Source: Gnetum montanum
Lineage: Eukaryota; Streptophyta; Gnetopsida; Gnetales; Gnetaceae
Direction: 5' to 3'
DNA length: 60,000 bases
Assembly (NCBI GenBank): GCA_015680685.1
Contig: MNCI01037900.1
Span: 263,595 to 323,594 of the forward strand
Shown here piece after piece: positions 11,090-22,339 of the stretch (the first letter of the stretch is position 1; the number at the start of each line of letters is the position of its first letter). The notes below the pieces were generated by a model. The model was not told the origin of the DNA and did not search any database. It worked only from the letters and a program-made list of their open reading frames with translations. Position numbers and translations under genes: made by a program.

Positions 11090-11340
11090 TGCCTTATTTT
11101 GATTTAGAAATTAATAAGTGTTTTTCAATTTTTTGTCTTACAATTATTTTTAATTTTTAATTTCTTGATATACATTTTCATATTTCTTAATACATTTTTT
11201 CATTCTTTTACACTTTTCCATTTCTTAATCATTTTTTTAATTCTTTCACATTTTTCATTCTTTACATATTTTTCCATTTTTTCTATCTTTTTTATCTTTT
11301 TTCTATTTTATTTTGATGTCCTTTGTAAATAATTTTCATG

Positions 11341-11387
11341 TCCATTAAGGGCTGGAGCCTGCTTTGCAGAGGACCCTCTTGTATAAC
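11341..11387 (+). other. Conserved spacer block, element A
   Basis: A short non-coding block of the form GGCTGGAGCCTGCTTTG, ending in GGACCC(A/T)CTTGT, is recognisable in all five copies that retain this region: A here, B 18210-18253, C 25790-25837, D 40146-40200 and F 48930-48975 on the minus strand. It always lies between the internal polypurine motif and ORF2. Its role is unknown. Confidence 0.6.
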
Positions 11388-11704
11388 TATTGTATCTTAT
11401 ACTTGACAAGAAATTCCACATCATCTTGAGCCTTCCAACAATAATAAATATCCATAAAAACTTCACTTATCATTCAATATATCTATTCATACAAAACAAA
11501 TTCATTACCCCTCTTATCAACACTTAATGAACTTTCATAGCCCGAGATTCCTTCTTTATGAACTTTTTATGCCAAACTTTCAAAAAAATATGCATCATTC
11601 ATAGGCCGAGACCCTTCGAACATGTTTTATATCTTCCAAATATTCAACATGACTCATTTTTGTTCATGAAATATCAATGAATATTTTGAAAATTCTACCT
11701 TTGA

Positions 11705-11788
11705 TAGCCCCTACAATATCAGATCTTCAATATCAAAGCCCCTAAAATATCAAATCTCCAATATTGTAGCACACAAAACCTATATATA
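11705..11788 (+). promoter_or_regulatory. Internal promoter upstream of ORF2, element A
   Basis: Repeated CAATATC/CAATATTG words are followed by a TATA box, TATATATA at 11781-11788. The 15-mer CAATATTGTAGCACA (11759-11773) is found again in this element's own LTR just upstream of its TATA box (15941-15955). This suggests a shared transcription-factor site and a second promoter driving ORF2. Confidence 0.5.
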
Positions 11789-12055
11789 CATGGGGGACTT
11801 AGCAAATTTTTCATTTTCTAACTTTTGAAGTGGGGAGAATTTTTGCTATTTTTCTTTTCAATTCTAAGCTCTGACCTCCCAAATTTTAATGCTTATAACT
11901 CCAAACTCGTATCTTCGATTCTCGTGAATCTTGAACCTTGTTGATCACAAGGCTCTCAACATAGTTGTGGGGGTGTGCCTAGCGTGATATTGCAAAAATT
12001 GAAGTCAATATTGATATTGAAAAAATTGAAGTTAGAATTTTCTAATGCCTAGAAG

Positions 12056-12355
12056 GTATTATCAATGTACATATGAAAGGAAAACATGAAATGTTTAATA
12101 AAAATCAAGCCAGAAATAATTAACTAATCCTCTTAATAAACCAAATCAACTATTATGAGCCATAAATAAGAGAAAAATGGTCTTTGAAGGGTTATAAGGA
12201 AGATTAACACCTATGGGGTTTCTTTTTGAAAATTTTTATAACTCTACAATCATAATAAGCTAAGAACTTGATCTAATTAAAGGTATGAGAAAGGATATGA
12301 GTTATCAAGATCAAAGGAAACATTTTAATAATTCCTAAATCTTTGATGATTGTAG
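12056..12355 (+). other. Putative 300-nt intron upstream of ORF2, element A
   Basis: The donor AGAAG|GTATTA and acceptor GATTGTAG|ATGGCC bracket 300 nt, and the ATG of ORF2 is the first codon after the acceptor. The lengths in B (304) and D (294) are nearly the same although the sequences have diverged. The donor in A is the weakest of the three. Confidence 0.45.
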
Positions 12356-15300
12356 ATGGCCCCAAAAAGAGAAGTAATAGGAGGACCTTCATAGCCAAGG
12401 AGAAAAAGACCTAGAGGCCATGGAAGAGGCTAAATAGAAGAACAAAACCATAAGCAAAACAATCATAGTAGGAGGCTCAATTTTTTAGCATTCATCAAGA
12501 AACTCTTGCTACAGGACATTCAACCCAGGGGGAGGTAGAAGAACCACAAGCACAAGGATAGTGCCTCACACTATCATAAGAATGACTCTAGATCATTTAA
12601 GAGAAGACGCTCCTAACTATAGTGATCATGAAGCCAAACTTTGTCCCATTTGTAGAATTTGTTTTAGAAGTAGTGAAGACACAACTTTAAGCATCATCAT
12701 TATGGCCTATACTTTCAAACAATGGAAAATGGTATTTAGGGAAGACCTATCAATTCTAGCACAACAAAGAAAAAGATGCAATGCTCAACATTGAGGGAGT
12801 CTCTGTATCTTATTTAGTTAAGGCGATAGCTAAAGCCTTGAACATGCCTAATGAAAGGGAAAAAGTTGCACATCTATCTACTAGATAAAATACAGATACC
12901 AGAAAACTGTAGTTGCAAAGGGCATATGGCAAAGAAGACAAGGAGTATAATGAGTTAACTCTTAAAGAAAGAATTTATTTCAAAATTTTCACATAACACC
13001 TATTTTCTACAAAGAGATTAAACAGACTATCAACATATGTGGCTAAAGGAAGTATGATCCTAATGGGGAAGTATAATGCAAACATCGCACAACTCTACTT
13101 CATGGAGATCCAAAGGTGGTTTGAAGAAAAGAAGGTAGGAAAGCTAACACTTCCATTCCCTTGCCTCATCAAGAAGTTGTGTAAACATGTTGGAATCCTA
13201 GGGTACACCAATGACATCCTCAAGAAGGCTCAAAATTCTTCCTATGCTAAGATGCTCAAGTCAACACTACCAAAGAAAGATCAAGTGGAAGAACAAACAG
13301 ACACTAGGGAAACCACACAAACTACTATACAACAATAGTAAGTGGGACACAAGGGTCAACAGCAAGAACAATAGTAGTAGCAAGTTGAACAACCATCGCT
13401 ACAAGATTATAGGCCATCAATGAGTCATCTACAAAAAATTGCAAAGACTATTAGTTGGGGAATGTGTGAGGAAGCTAACCTTTATAAAGTTATTAATAGT
13501 TCCATTGTAACATTCCCATTCCCAAATGATGATGCTGCATAAAAAATAGGATTCCTATTCATAATAAGTATTATCATTATTGTAATAAGACTTGAAATGA
13601 TAGTTGTAATTGAGACCCAAAAGGGTGCATTGTAATAACAAACATGTCTCCTAAGGTAACCTTTAAAAATTTAAACTAAGGAATTTATACCCAGGCTTAG
13701 AGATCGTGCTAGGAATGGGATGGCAAAGTCAATATAGGCAAGTCACAAGAGCCAAGTGAAGCAAGATAAGAAGTGGACTAGCCATCCCTTCTGGTTGGTA
13801 ATAGGCCTAACCATGGTGGCAATGCTGGATTACCTCTAAGGGATAGATGCCAAAGGAAGAAAACCCTAAGAAATAGTCTCAAAGAATGATCTGAAGACAC
13901 TATTCTATATCAATAAAGCATTCTTTTCTTTCTTTTTCTACATTTTTCCTATTATTTTCTTTATGCATAATGTTGAATGTTACACATATTTGACATTCGG
14001 TATATTATTTTCTTACGCATAATGTCTAATATAATGTATATTTGATGTTTGCAATAACATTCGGGGATGGGATGTCACAGCCATTCATCCCACAATTTCC
14101 ATAGATCCTGTTAGTGAACAAATATCATTACAATCAAGAGGAGAGGCCCAATGGTGACAGTAGATTTCTAGGAATGCTACATCATTTCAAGTGATGCTTA
14201 ACACCAGAGAAGGAGTCATAGTTATGGTTATACAACACCAAGATGCAATAGGAGCAGTAGAAATGATTATGGATCATATCAAAGAATCATTTAATATACC
14301 TATTATGTCACCAGTGGATCTAACTAGAGCTAAGGATGCTCAAATGCTAGCTGGTAACTCAATGACTCCTGTTGATCATGAAGATGTGTTAGATCAACTA
14401 TTGCAGACTAGACAAGTTATGACAATTCTTTTCAACATCCTAAGTGATGTTACTATAGTGTAGTTGAAGTTAATAACAACCAAGGATAACCTGATCATAG
14501 TAGAAACCAAGTCAAAGAATGTAGAAAATGAAATTCTTAGAGTACAAGAAGAGATTGCAACTCTAAGGGCTGAATGTAGAGATCTTACTCAATATGTTAC
14601 ACTTGATCAAGTAGAGTAGTTTAGAATAGAGAAAATCAATCACCTCATGGAGAAAAATAAGTAGATGGAGAATGAAAAGGCAAAAGTAATGTGAAATGCC
14701 TTAGTAGTAGAAGCACCAACATATACACATGCTAAGGCACCTACCCTAATATAAGAAGAAAATAAACAACATGCTATAAATAACACCAAGTTGACTAATG
14801 CAGAGAAGAAGAAAAACATCCTTGAGAAGAGCATCCATTAGTTGATAGAACAACTAATAAGGGTCAACCAAGATATGAGCTGCTTAGTAAGAGAAAATAG
14901 AACCCTCTCAATGAAGGAGGTACGCACGATTAAACAAAAATTTGCTATTGAAATTAGCACATGGCAGAATGAAGCTAAGAAGCATGAGAGGCTCAAGGAA
15001 CACTTCCACAATCAGGTGGGCATGTATAAATAAATCACTAAGAAGGAAATCTAGATGGCAAAAGCCTAGATCATTTCCATATTAGCATAGAATTCAGATT
15101 GACAATCCATCTTGGATAGTTATGCTCATGTCCATCAAGCAAAGATAAAAAAAAAAGACTTGCAGATAGAAGATTTAAAAGAATACATGGGGTTAACTAA
15201 CTTTTTTTATGCTAACTTGGCCATGTTAATAGTAGGCTGACCTAAAAATGAAAGTGAGTAGCAAGTAGCATTCCCATATGCATTGTATGAAAAGGAGTTT

Positions 15301-15693
15301 GCAGATTGAAAAGATTCTCTATAGAATTTTCAATTGGAAAACTCTGAATTAGAAGTAGTTAAGGATGGCTACTAAGGAAAAAAAGATGTTGTAGTGAACT
15401 TGGCCAAAATAATGTCTAATTATCAAGAGTTATGCAAGATATCCAGGGCATTTGAAGAAGAGAGAAGACAATCCACAACATGGTACGTTAAGGCCAATTT
15501 CATGTTTTTGCAACTACCATGTTCATGGAATGTACTGGCTCAATTACACATTGCACAACAAGCATGGATGGTACATGATCCTAGAATGGAGGAGGAGAAA
15601 CTTCAAGCACCCCTCAACAAATACAAGTTTCAGAAGCCTGATGACAAAGAGAAGCAATTGATGGAGGAGCCACCACCACCATGCACAACATAG
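12356..15693 (+). pseudogene. Element A: ORF2 (transposon-protein-like domain plus coiled coil), decayed
   Basis: The frame starts with a basic MAPKR segment, then an N-terminal globular domain. At 12961-13240 this domain shows FKIF-type, STYVAKGSMILMGKYNANIAQ and LPFPCLIKKLCKHVGILGYTND blocks. I read these as the 'putative plant transposon protein' domain (Pfam Transposase_32-like) often encoded by Athila-type elements; the match is from memory of its pattern. The remainder (about 14450-15500) is a charged, Gln/Glu-rich coiled coil. The gene ends in EEPPPP..T, as in D. Numerous stops are TAG or TAA, and the A-specific insert around 13500-14100 has no counterpart in C. There are no membrane segments, so an envelope role is not supported. 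The product would be about 900-1000 residues. Confidence 0.6.
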
Positions 15694-15884
15694 GCTACAT
15701 TGAGCTTTGTCAAGTTTTGTTTTTGTCAGAAGTTTATCTTATCATATCTTATGTTCATTTTTTACAAAACACCATTGCAAAATTTAGTGTCATATATATA
15801 GTTAATTCAGTCATGTAAATCTACCTTCCAAATTTTGTAAGGGACTCTATCTTTATTTTTTCTTAACTCGAGGACAAGGTTTTA

Positions 15885-15900
15885 GTTAGTTGTGGGGGTA
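15885..15900 (+). promoter_or_regulatory. Polypurine tract before 3' LTR of element A
   Basis: GTTGTGGGGGTA ends exactly at the first base of the LTR. The preceding CTCGAGGACAAG stretch matches the tail regions of C, D and F. It is the expected primer for plus-strand DNA synthesis. Confidence 0.6.
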
Positions 15901-16767
15901 TGATAAAGTTAATTTTTGTAGGATTAAGATATTATAGATTCAATATTGTAGCACAAGCTACATCATTGTATATGTGATATCACAGGGTGTGTGCTAGCCT
16001 ATAAATATAACACTTAGGCACACAAATCTACAATAGATCTCATTCAATAGTAGCGAAACTCGTTTAGTTTGTTTTCATAAATCTAGTCTTTAGCACTTAG
16101 AAATGTATGCCCGTAGTATGATGTTGAGTGATTATATGGTTTCTTTATTCAAGTGAATTGTACTTGGACACAATTCATGATCAGTAATAAAAATCGAGAT
16201 TGCTTATCATCATTGCAGCATTCACTTAGTTTTCTTGTTGTTTACTTAGAATAATTGTTCTTGTTTTCCCTAGTTAATCATTTACTTTACAAACACTTTC
16301 TTTTACATGTTAAAAGTAAGTGGTATGGATACAACCATTTTCAAGTGCTAAGTGTAGTTATCTAGTAATCAAGTAGTGTTATCACTTGGTATGCCTAGTA
16401 GTGGTACACTTAGTAACCTCAATGATGACTGCATGAGTCCAAGGCATGTACGATAGACCAAGATCAAATATCCATTGCCTTAGGATAGAATAGATTTATT
16501 TAATATTTTACTTATACTTAGAAACTATCTCCATTTCATCATGTTCACTAGGAGTAGCAATGGCTCAACAACATCAGTTATCATATACCTCATGATGAGC
16601 TAAACCATACACATCAATTTTACTAACTCCACATTGAAAGAGAATGGTCTCATACTTAAACTAATTACTAGCATATTCACATTGCCTTGTTCATAGATTA
16701 CAATGTAGTCATGCATGAATGCCTATGACTTGTATGGTTGGGTGTTGGATTGCTCCACCACTCATCA
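15901..16767 (+). repeat. 3' LTR of element A
   Basis: An 867-bp LTR from TGATAAAG to CTCATCA, preceded by the polypurine tract. The left terminus is mutated from the family's TGATGAG. The sequence after the right end is not a primer-binding site, so this is the 3' LTR. The body matches the LTRs of C and D, for example the region before the end with 'cttgtatggttggg'. Confidence 0.7.
15941..16007 (+). promoter_or_regulatory. U3 palindromes and TATA box of element A LTR
   Basis: TGTAGC..GCTACA inverted repeat (15947-15962) and the perfect palindrome GTGATATCAC (15974-15983) precede TATAAATA at 16000-16007. Related but different palindromes occupy this place in the other LTRs. Confidence 0.6.
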
Positions 16768-17904
16768 GTGTGCATGTTTAGGAAAAATCCAAGTTAATTG
16801 TAGGATGGACATTCACTTTCTTTTGGGTCATTCCATCTAAAGTCATAGCCAATGTAGAGTCGGTGTTCAAGCTTTTAAAAAAAATGTCCCAAGTAGTTGT
16901 TAAGCAAAAAATAAAAATGATCCTAATCATTTTTTGCCATTCAAGTTGAATTCTAGTTATTAAGAAAAGTTTGGGAATGTTGGATTACATAAGCAACAAC
17001 CTCACTTTCTTCCATATTATTGATTGCTTTGAATTAAGAATTGGTATGACTACATGTGCTTTCATCTCAAGACACTCTTGCATACTCTTATTGTTATCAC
17101 TAGATTAAGGTTGATTATTTTCTCTAGGAGCTCTACCATTATGACACATATGTTGTCTCAATTTTTGAAATGCATGTGCTTTTCTTAATTCATTTTCATT
17201 AATTTACATCTCTTTCCTAAGGCTTTTTGTTTTATGTGCCCTTGCTATTATTCATATTATGTAGATCAAATATTTGTGACATCCCTACACATTTTATCTA
17301 TTAAACGTTGATTGCTTAATTACTTTTAAAAACTTTGGATTTTCTCTAAGGGAAAAATTCCAATTTGTACTATGAAGCCTTGAGTGATTTATGCCTTGGT
17401 AAATTCTAAGATATTTCCAAGTATTTGTGATTTTTCTTTAAGGGGTATTTGATCTATCTTACATGAGCATCATTGCTATTATCTCAAGGGACTTATTGTG
17501 AAGCCTTAAATGATTCCAATATGTCTTGTAAGAGCATCGTCATTCTTGATCTTATAACAATTTTTGGAATCTTGAGGGATACTAAGCTTGCAAATTTTGT
17601 TCATCTTATGGGGAGTATGTAGCATATGAGAATGTACTACCATGGTTTCCTCCACTTTTCTTTTCTTTTTCCTTGTTTTTAATGTTATGAGCTTGAACAT
17701 GCACATTGGTGAGTAAGTTCTAGTTCTTATTTTCTAACATTTAAAATTTTATTTTTCAAAATTTGATTTTAAGACTACATGTTTTATTAAAGCTCATTTA
17801 ACCATTCCTATTCTTCTGAGTTCATTATTTCATAAATTCTTTAAGTATTTTTCTTTCTTTGTTATTCCAAATTGATATTATTTGACATTTTATGCTTCAT
17901 CTAC
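16768..17904. other. No recognisable gene between A and B
   Basis: T-rich sequence on the plus strand with scattered short frames. I see no family motif, LTR end or repeat unit. It may be the decayed upstream part of B or host DNA between insertions. Confidence 0.4.
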
Positions 17905-18558
17905 ATCTGTGGATAGATGGTTTGCACTTGGTTTGAATCTTGGATAGAAGGGCTGATGATTATTTAACCATTAATAACACACAAGGATTTATTATGCCTG
18001 TGGTAAGACACCTCATGTTCCAATTTCTACAATCCTTCCTTCAGTCCATCTCACCTTACTATCTGCGTGATCCTAGCTTATGGTTTTGTGTAACATAGAG
18101 TTGTTATCTCAAATTCGTGGTTTCAACATGTGTGTTTTTTTTCCTCATATATAAGTTGCATTCAACCCCTTTAGTACCTACAGACATTTTTAGGTGTGGT
18201 TACACAAGGGCATCATAGGCTGGAGTCTACTTTGGGAAGGACCCACTTGTGTAACATTTGTGACTTATACTTGTGTGCACAACCACATCATTCTTCATCT
18301 TCCAAGTGCTTCATTGTTAAATTTCATGCTTTCCCTTATCATGTAAATTGATCTATTTCACAACATCAATTTAATTCCCTTTTTCTTACATCTTCCACAA
18401 CTTTTAACATTGATGAATCCACCGTCTAATGCTTATGGTGCCTAAAAATGATTTTCTACTTACCCTAGACCTATGGACCTAACCTCAACCCTTCCACCCA
18501 ATTACATAGCTTCATTTCTTATGCTCAATACCCTCATTAGATGCACATCCATGGACCT
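17905..18558 (+). other. Element B: spacer upstream of internal promoter
   Basis: From about 'cttggtttgaatc' (17930) this aligns with element C 25505-26083, including the conserved block at 18210-18253. Gag, protease and pol of B are absent. B is thus only the 3' module of an Athila-like element. Confidence 0.6.
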
Positions 18559-18634
18559 CAATATCGAGTACTAGATATTGCATGGGATGCAACGTTAAAT
18601 GCTTGATATTGGGTTACACTAAACCTATATATAT
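18559..18634 (+). promoter_or_regulatory. Internal promoter upstream of ORF2, element B
   Basis: Inverted repeat CAATATC..GATATTG with an 8-nt loop (18559-18580), another GATATTG at 18604-18610, then TATATATAT at 18626-18634. The layout (palindrome cluster, then TATA) copies that of the LTR U3 regions. Confidence 0.5.
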
Positions 18635-18890
18635 GATCCCTATGGTGCCCAAACCTCATTCTCATCATTTGCAGCTAGGGAACTTTTTAAAATTTCTCTC
18701 ACAACTTAGATCTCTATGCAACGAACTACAACTTACAATATTTGGCTCTCTATTGCCCTGATTTCCATACCATTTGAACCTTCTTGAACTTGAAGTATCC
18801 AAGTTAGTCTTGGGGGGGGGGGGTTGTGCTTCCATAAGAAACTTGCACTAATTTTCTGAAATTTATTATCACTCGAAGGATATTATAAGG

Positions 18891-19194
18891 GTAAGAATGT
18901 TAAAAACCTTCAATGTTATAATAAACAATCAATTGCATTAGCACTAAAAAACTTAATTTTTCCACCCAAGGGATCATAACCATCATAACAAGCCACACAT
19001 AAGGAAAAAGAAACCAACTGTGTAAGTTCATACAAGAAGATTGACACTTTTTGGGCATTTTTCTAAACAATTTTCTAACTTTGGAATCATACAAACTAAA
19101 GAACCTAAGGAAACTAAGGTAACAAGTAAGGTATAAACCTATTGATGGTAAAGAACACAACCATAGTAACACCCAATATTTGCTTACTTTGCAG
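18891..19194 (+). other. Putative 304-nt intron upstream of ORF2, element B
   Basis: The donor ATAAGG|GTAAGA and a textbook acceptor TTGCTTACTTTGCAG|ATGGTC define 304 nt, with the ORF2 ATG immediately after the acceptor. The acceptor has a pyrimidine tract and CAG, and is the best splice signal in the window. Confidence 0.6.
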
Positions 19195-21584
19195 ATGGTC
19201 CCAAAAAGAGGAGCATAAGGAGAACCTTTGTAGTAAGCAGCTAAGCACTTGTGAGGTGGTCAAGGCTAGCAAGGTGAGCATGAAAAGCACAAGGAGCAAG
19301 AGTCCCAATCCTTCAGCATTCATTAAGAGGCTCATGTTACTGGGCAATCGATCCAAGAAGAGGCCATAGAACCCCAAGCTCTTACACAAGGACAATGTCT
19401 CACATTGTCCATGGAATGCCTTGAAGCAATTCAAGAAAAATCCATGTTGACTACAATCATTATGGAGACGAACTTCGACCCATTTATGGAGTTTGATCCA
19501 GAAGTAGTTTAAATGCAACTTTAGGCATCACCTTTATGGCCTATGCTTTTAGAAAATAGCAAGTGGTATCTTGGTGAAACATATGAATTCTAGCACAACA
19601 AAGATGAAGGTACCATTGTCAACATCTGTGAAGTCAATATCTCATTCTTGATCAAAGTAATTGCAAAATCTCTCAATCTTCTAAATGAGGGGATTAAGTT
19701 ACCTCATCTGTCTACAAGATCTAACCCCAACACTAGAAAGTTGTGGCTGAGGTAGGCGTACAATAAGGATGACAAAGGATATCATGAATTAACTTTGGAG
19801 GAGAGGACCTATTTCAAGATAGGGACATATCACTTCTTCCCCACAAAAGGGCTCAATAGGATCTCTACATATGCAGCTAGGGGAAGTGTCATACTAATGG
19901 GTAAATACATGGCCAACCTTCCCTAGTTATACTACACAAAAATTCAGAGGAATTTTGAAGAGAAGAAGGCAAGGAAGCCAACACTTCCATTCCCTTGCCT
20001 CATCTAGAAGCTGTGTAAGCATGCTGGAATCCTAGGGTACACAAATGACATCCCCAAGAAGGGTCAAAATGTTTTCTTCATCAAATTACTTAAACTAGTA
20101 GCACAAAGAAAGACCTTGCTAAAGAAGTAAAATCAAAGAAGGAAGTAGAACATGAGAAATAAGTTGAGTAAGAGCCTAAACAACATTGTAAGCCACAAGT
20201 TCCACCTCCATTACCACAAAACCATAGGCTAGCAATGAGCCATTTGTAAAAAATTGCCGAAACATTAAGTTGGGAAAGAAAGGAGGAATCTAGCCTATTT
20301 AGAGTCATCAATGATGCTATGTAGCCCATTGTTTCAGTAGATCTAACAAGGGGGAAGATCTCACTACAATTAGGAGGTAAATCCTAGTGGTCCAGATAAA
20401 TATCTAGTAATGTCACATCCTTCCAAGTGATGCTTGAAATGGAAGAAGGTGCCATAGTAGCAGTAATGCAACATTAGGATGTGGTAGATGCAACAAAAGT
20501 AATAATAGATCACATTAAAGAATCATTTAATGTGCATGTTATGTCCCCAGTAGATTTGACTAGGACTAGAGATACACAAATGCTCACTAGGACTTCAATG
20601 AATGTTGTGGCACATGAGGATGTGTTAGACCAACTACCATAGATAGGGCAAGTCATGACCACCTTGTTTGATATCCCTAGTGATGCCCAATCAGACCTCA
20701 TCACCACCAAGGAAAAGTTGGTTATGGCTAAGGTTATGATGAAACATGCAGAAGCAGAGGTGTAACATTTGCAACAAGAGTTAGCCATCCTAAGAGCTAA
20801 ATAATGGGCTCCTTCCTGATTTATTATCCCTGACCAGCTAGAGCAATTTAGAACAAAGTAGCTAATTAAGAAAACAAAGGAGAACAAAGTTGTAGAGCAA
20901 GAAAAGAAGAAGGTAGTTTGGAATGCATCTACTATTGATGCATAGTCATATACTGATAAAAAGGCATTGACTGCCATGCAGGAAGAGAATAAATATCTCA
21001 CTAAAGAGAATTCACAGTTGACCACTATTGAAAAATAAAAGAATGTTCTGGAAGAAAGTGTCCATCAGTTAAGAGAACAACTAATGAGGATTAACTAGGA
21101 TATCAGCAAACTAGCCCAAGAAAATAGAATCCTCTCGATAGAGAAGGTCTGCATCATTTGACAGAAGTTTGCAATTGAAATAAGCATGTGGCAAAATGAC
21201 GTCAAGAAATATGAGAAGTTAAAAGAAAAATTCTGTGACTTGGTAGGCATGTACAAAAAAATAAATAAAAAAGAAATCCAAATGGCCAAAGCCTACATTG
21301 GATCCATGTCAACATAAAATCCTAAGTGGAAGCCAATTCTGGATAGCTATGCATTGGTCCATCAGGCAGAAGTAAAAAATAAAGACCTACAAATTGAAAA
21401 TTTGAAGGAATACATGGCATTAGCTAACCTCAGATATGCCAACCTTACCATGTTAATAATAGGTCAGCCTAGAAGCAAGCTGGAGAAATAGGTTGCAATC
21501 ACTTATGCATTATATGAGAAAGAGTTTGCAAACAAAAAAGCCACTATATAGAAACTTCACGTTGCAAACTTAGAACTTCTATGA
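19195..21584 (+). pseudogene. Element B: ORF2, in frame but riddled with stops; 3' truncated
   Basis: Starting at the MVPKR segment, the frame can be followed for over 2 kb with very few length changes. By hand count from about 19490 to 21320 it contains about 23 stops: 12 TAG, 9 TAA and 2 TGA. Sister copies A and C have CAG, CAA, CGA or TGG at many of them. The N-terminal domain (about 19440-20060) has TYFKIGTYHFFPTKGLNR, STYAARGSVILMGKYMANLP and LPFPCLI blocks. The region from about 20700 is a coiled coil with repeated Gln/Glu/Lys. The gene stops at about 21584, where it is fused to an LTR fragment; C continues another 340 nt. There is no catalytic motif that I can name. Confidence 0.65.
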
Positions 21585-22182
21585 AACATTCTTATTCAAG
21601 TGTGACGTGCTTGGACACGTTACATGACTAGAAATAAAGATTGAGATTACCTCCATCATTATAGCATCCACTTAGATTATTATTTCTTTTAATTATTTAG
21701 TTATTTACTATTTTCCTTAGTTAATATTTCCATTTATTTCCCTTTACGATTCATGTCATTAAGCAGAATGAGTATGGCCAATCATGAGTGCTTAAGTGTA
21801 AGTACTTGGTAATCCAACAGTGTATTGTTTGGCAATTCCAGCGGTGGTTATACGAAGTCCAAGGCATGTGCGAACAATTAGAAATGGATACTCATTACAT
21901 GTAGGCTAGTTTAGGTTTTACTTTTCATTGTTCATTAGCCTAATTAATTTGTCTCTTTATTTTCATTAGGAGCAGCATAGGATTAGACAACATCGTATAC
22001 CTTACTTTGGACAAAACCATATGTGACAAAGCTACCACTAGTCCAAGTGGGAAGACAATGAATTATGATCAAGGCATAACAATCTAGATACATAATTAGT
22101 TCCATCCATAGAATTCAATGAGATCGTGCATAAATGCTTGTGATTTGTATGGTTGGATGTAGGCGTACCTTGTCACTCATCA
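21585..22182 (+). repeat. 5' LTR of element C, 5' truncated (shared with B)
   Basis: Matches the element C 3' LTR from 29105 to its end and terminates in ACTCATCA. A primer-binding site and gag follow, so it serves as the 5' LTR of C. Its U3 and TATA box are missing, and it is fused to the truncated ORF2 of B. The lost segment corresponds to about 28330-29105 of C. Confidence 0.7.
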
Positions 22183-22183
22183 T

Positions 22184-22202
22184 TGGCACTATTGTTAGGG
22201 AT
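22184..22202 (+). promoter_or_regulatory. Primer-binding site of element C, tRNA-Asp type
   Basis: TGGCACTATTGTTAGGGAT lies one base inside the LTR. Compared with the Athila tRNA-Asp site it has six differences, every one C-to-T or G-to-A. Confidence 0.65.
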
Positions 22203-22339
22203 GGTGCTAGTTATCTAGATTAGTATATTATACATGATCATTGTAAATGCATTAACAATATATCTTTCAAGAAATATTAAATCACACACATCATTAACCA
22301 ATAATGTCTCTTTCATAAGGAAATGATAATGCACCATAT

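Noticed and set aside
18812-18823. Run of 12 G as a functional polypurine tract
   Set aside because: It lies between the internal TATA box and the intron of B, not next to an LTR. The matching place in A has only GTGGGGGTG. It looks like homopolymer slippage.
19195-21584. A reading frame where TAA and TAG stand for Gln, as in some ciliates
   Set aside because: Sister copies carry CAG or CAA at the same sites, some stops replace TGG or CGA, and the same C-to-T/G-to-A changes occur in non-coding primer-binding sites. Mutation explains it; recoding is not needed.
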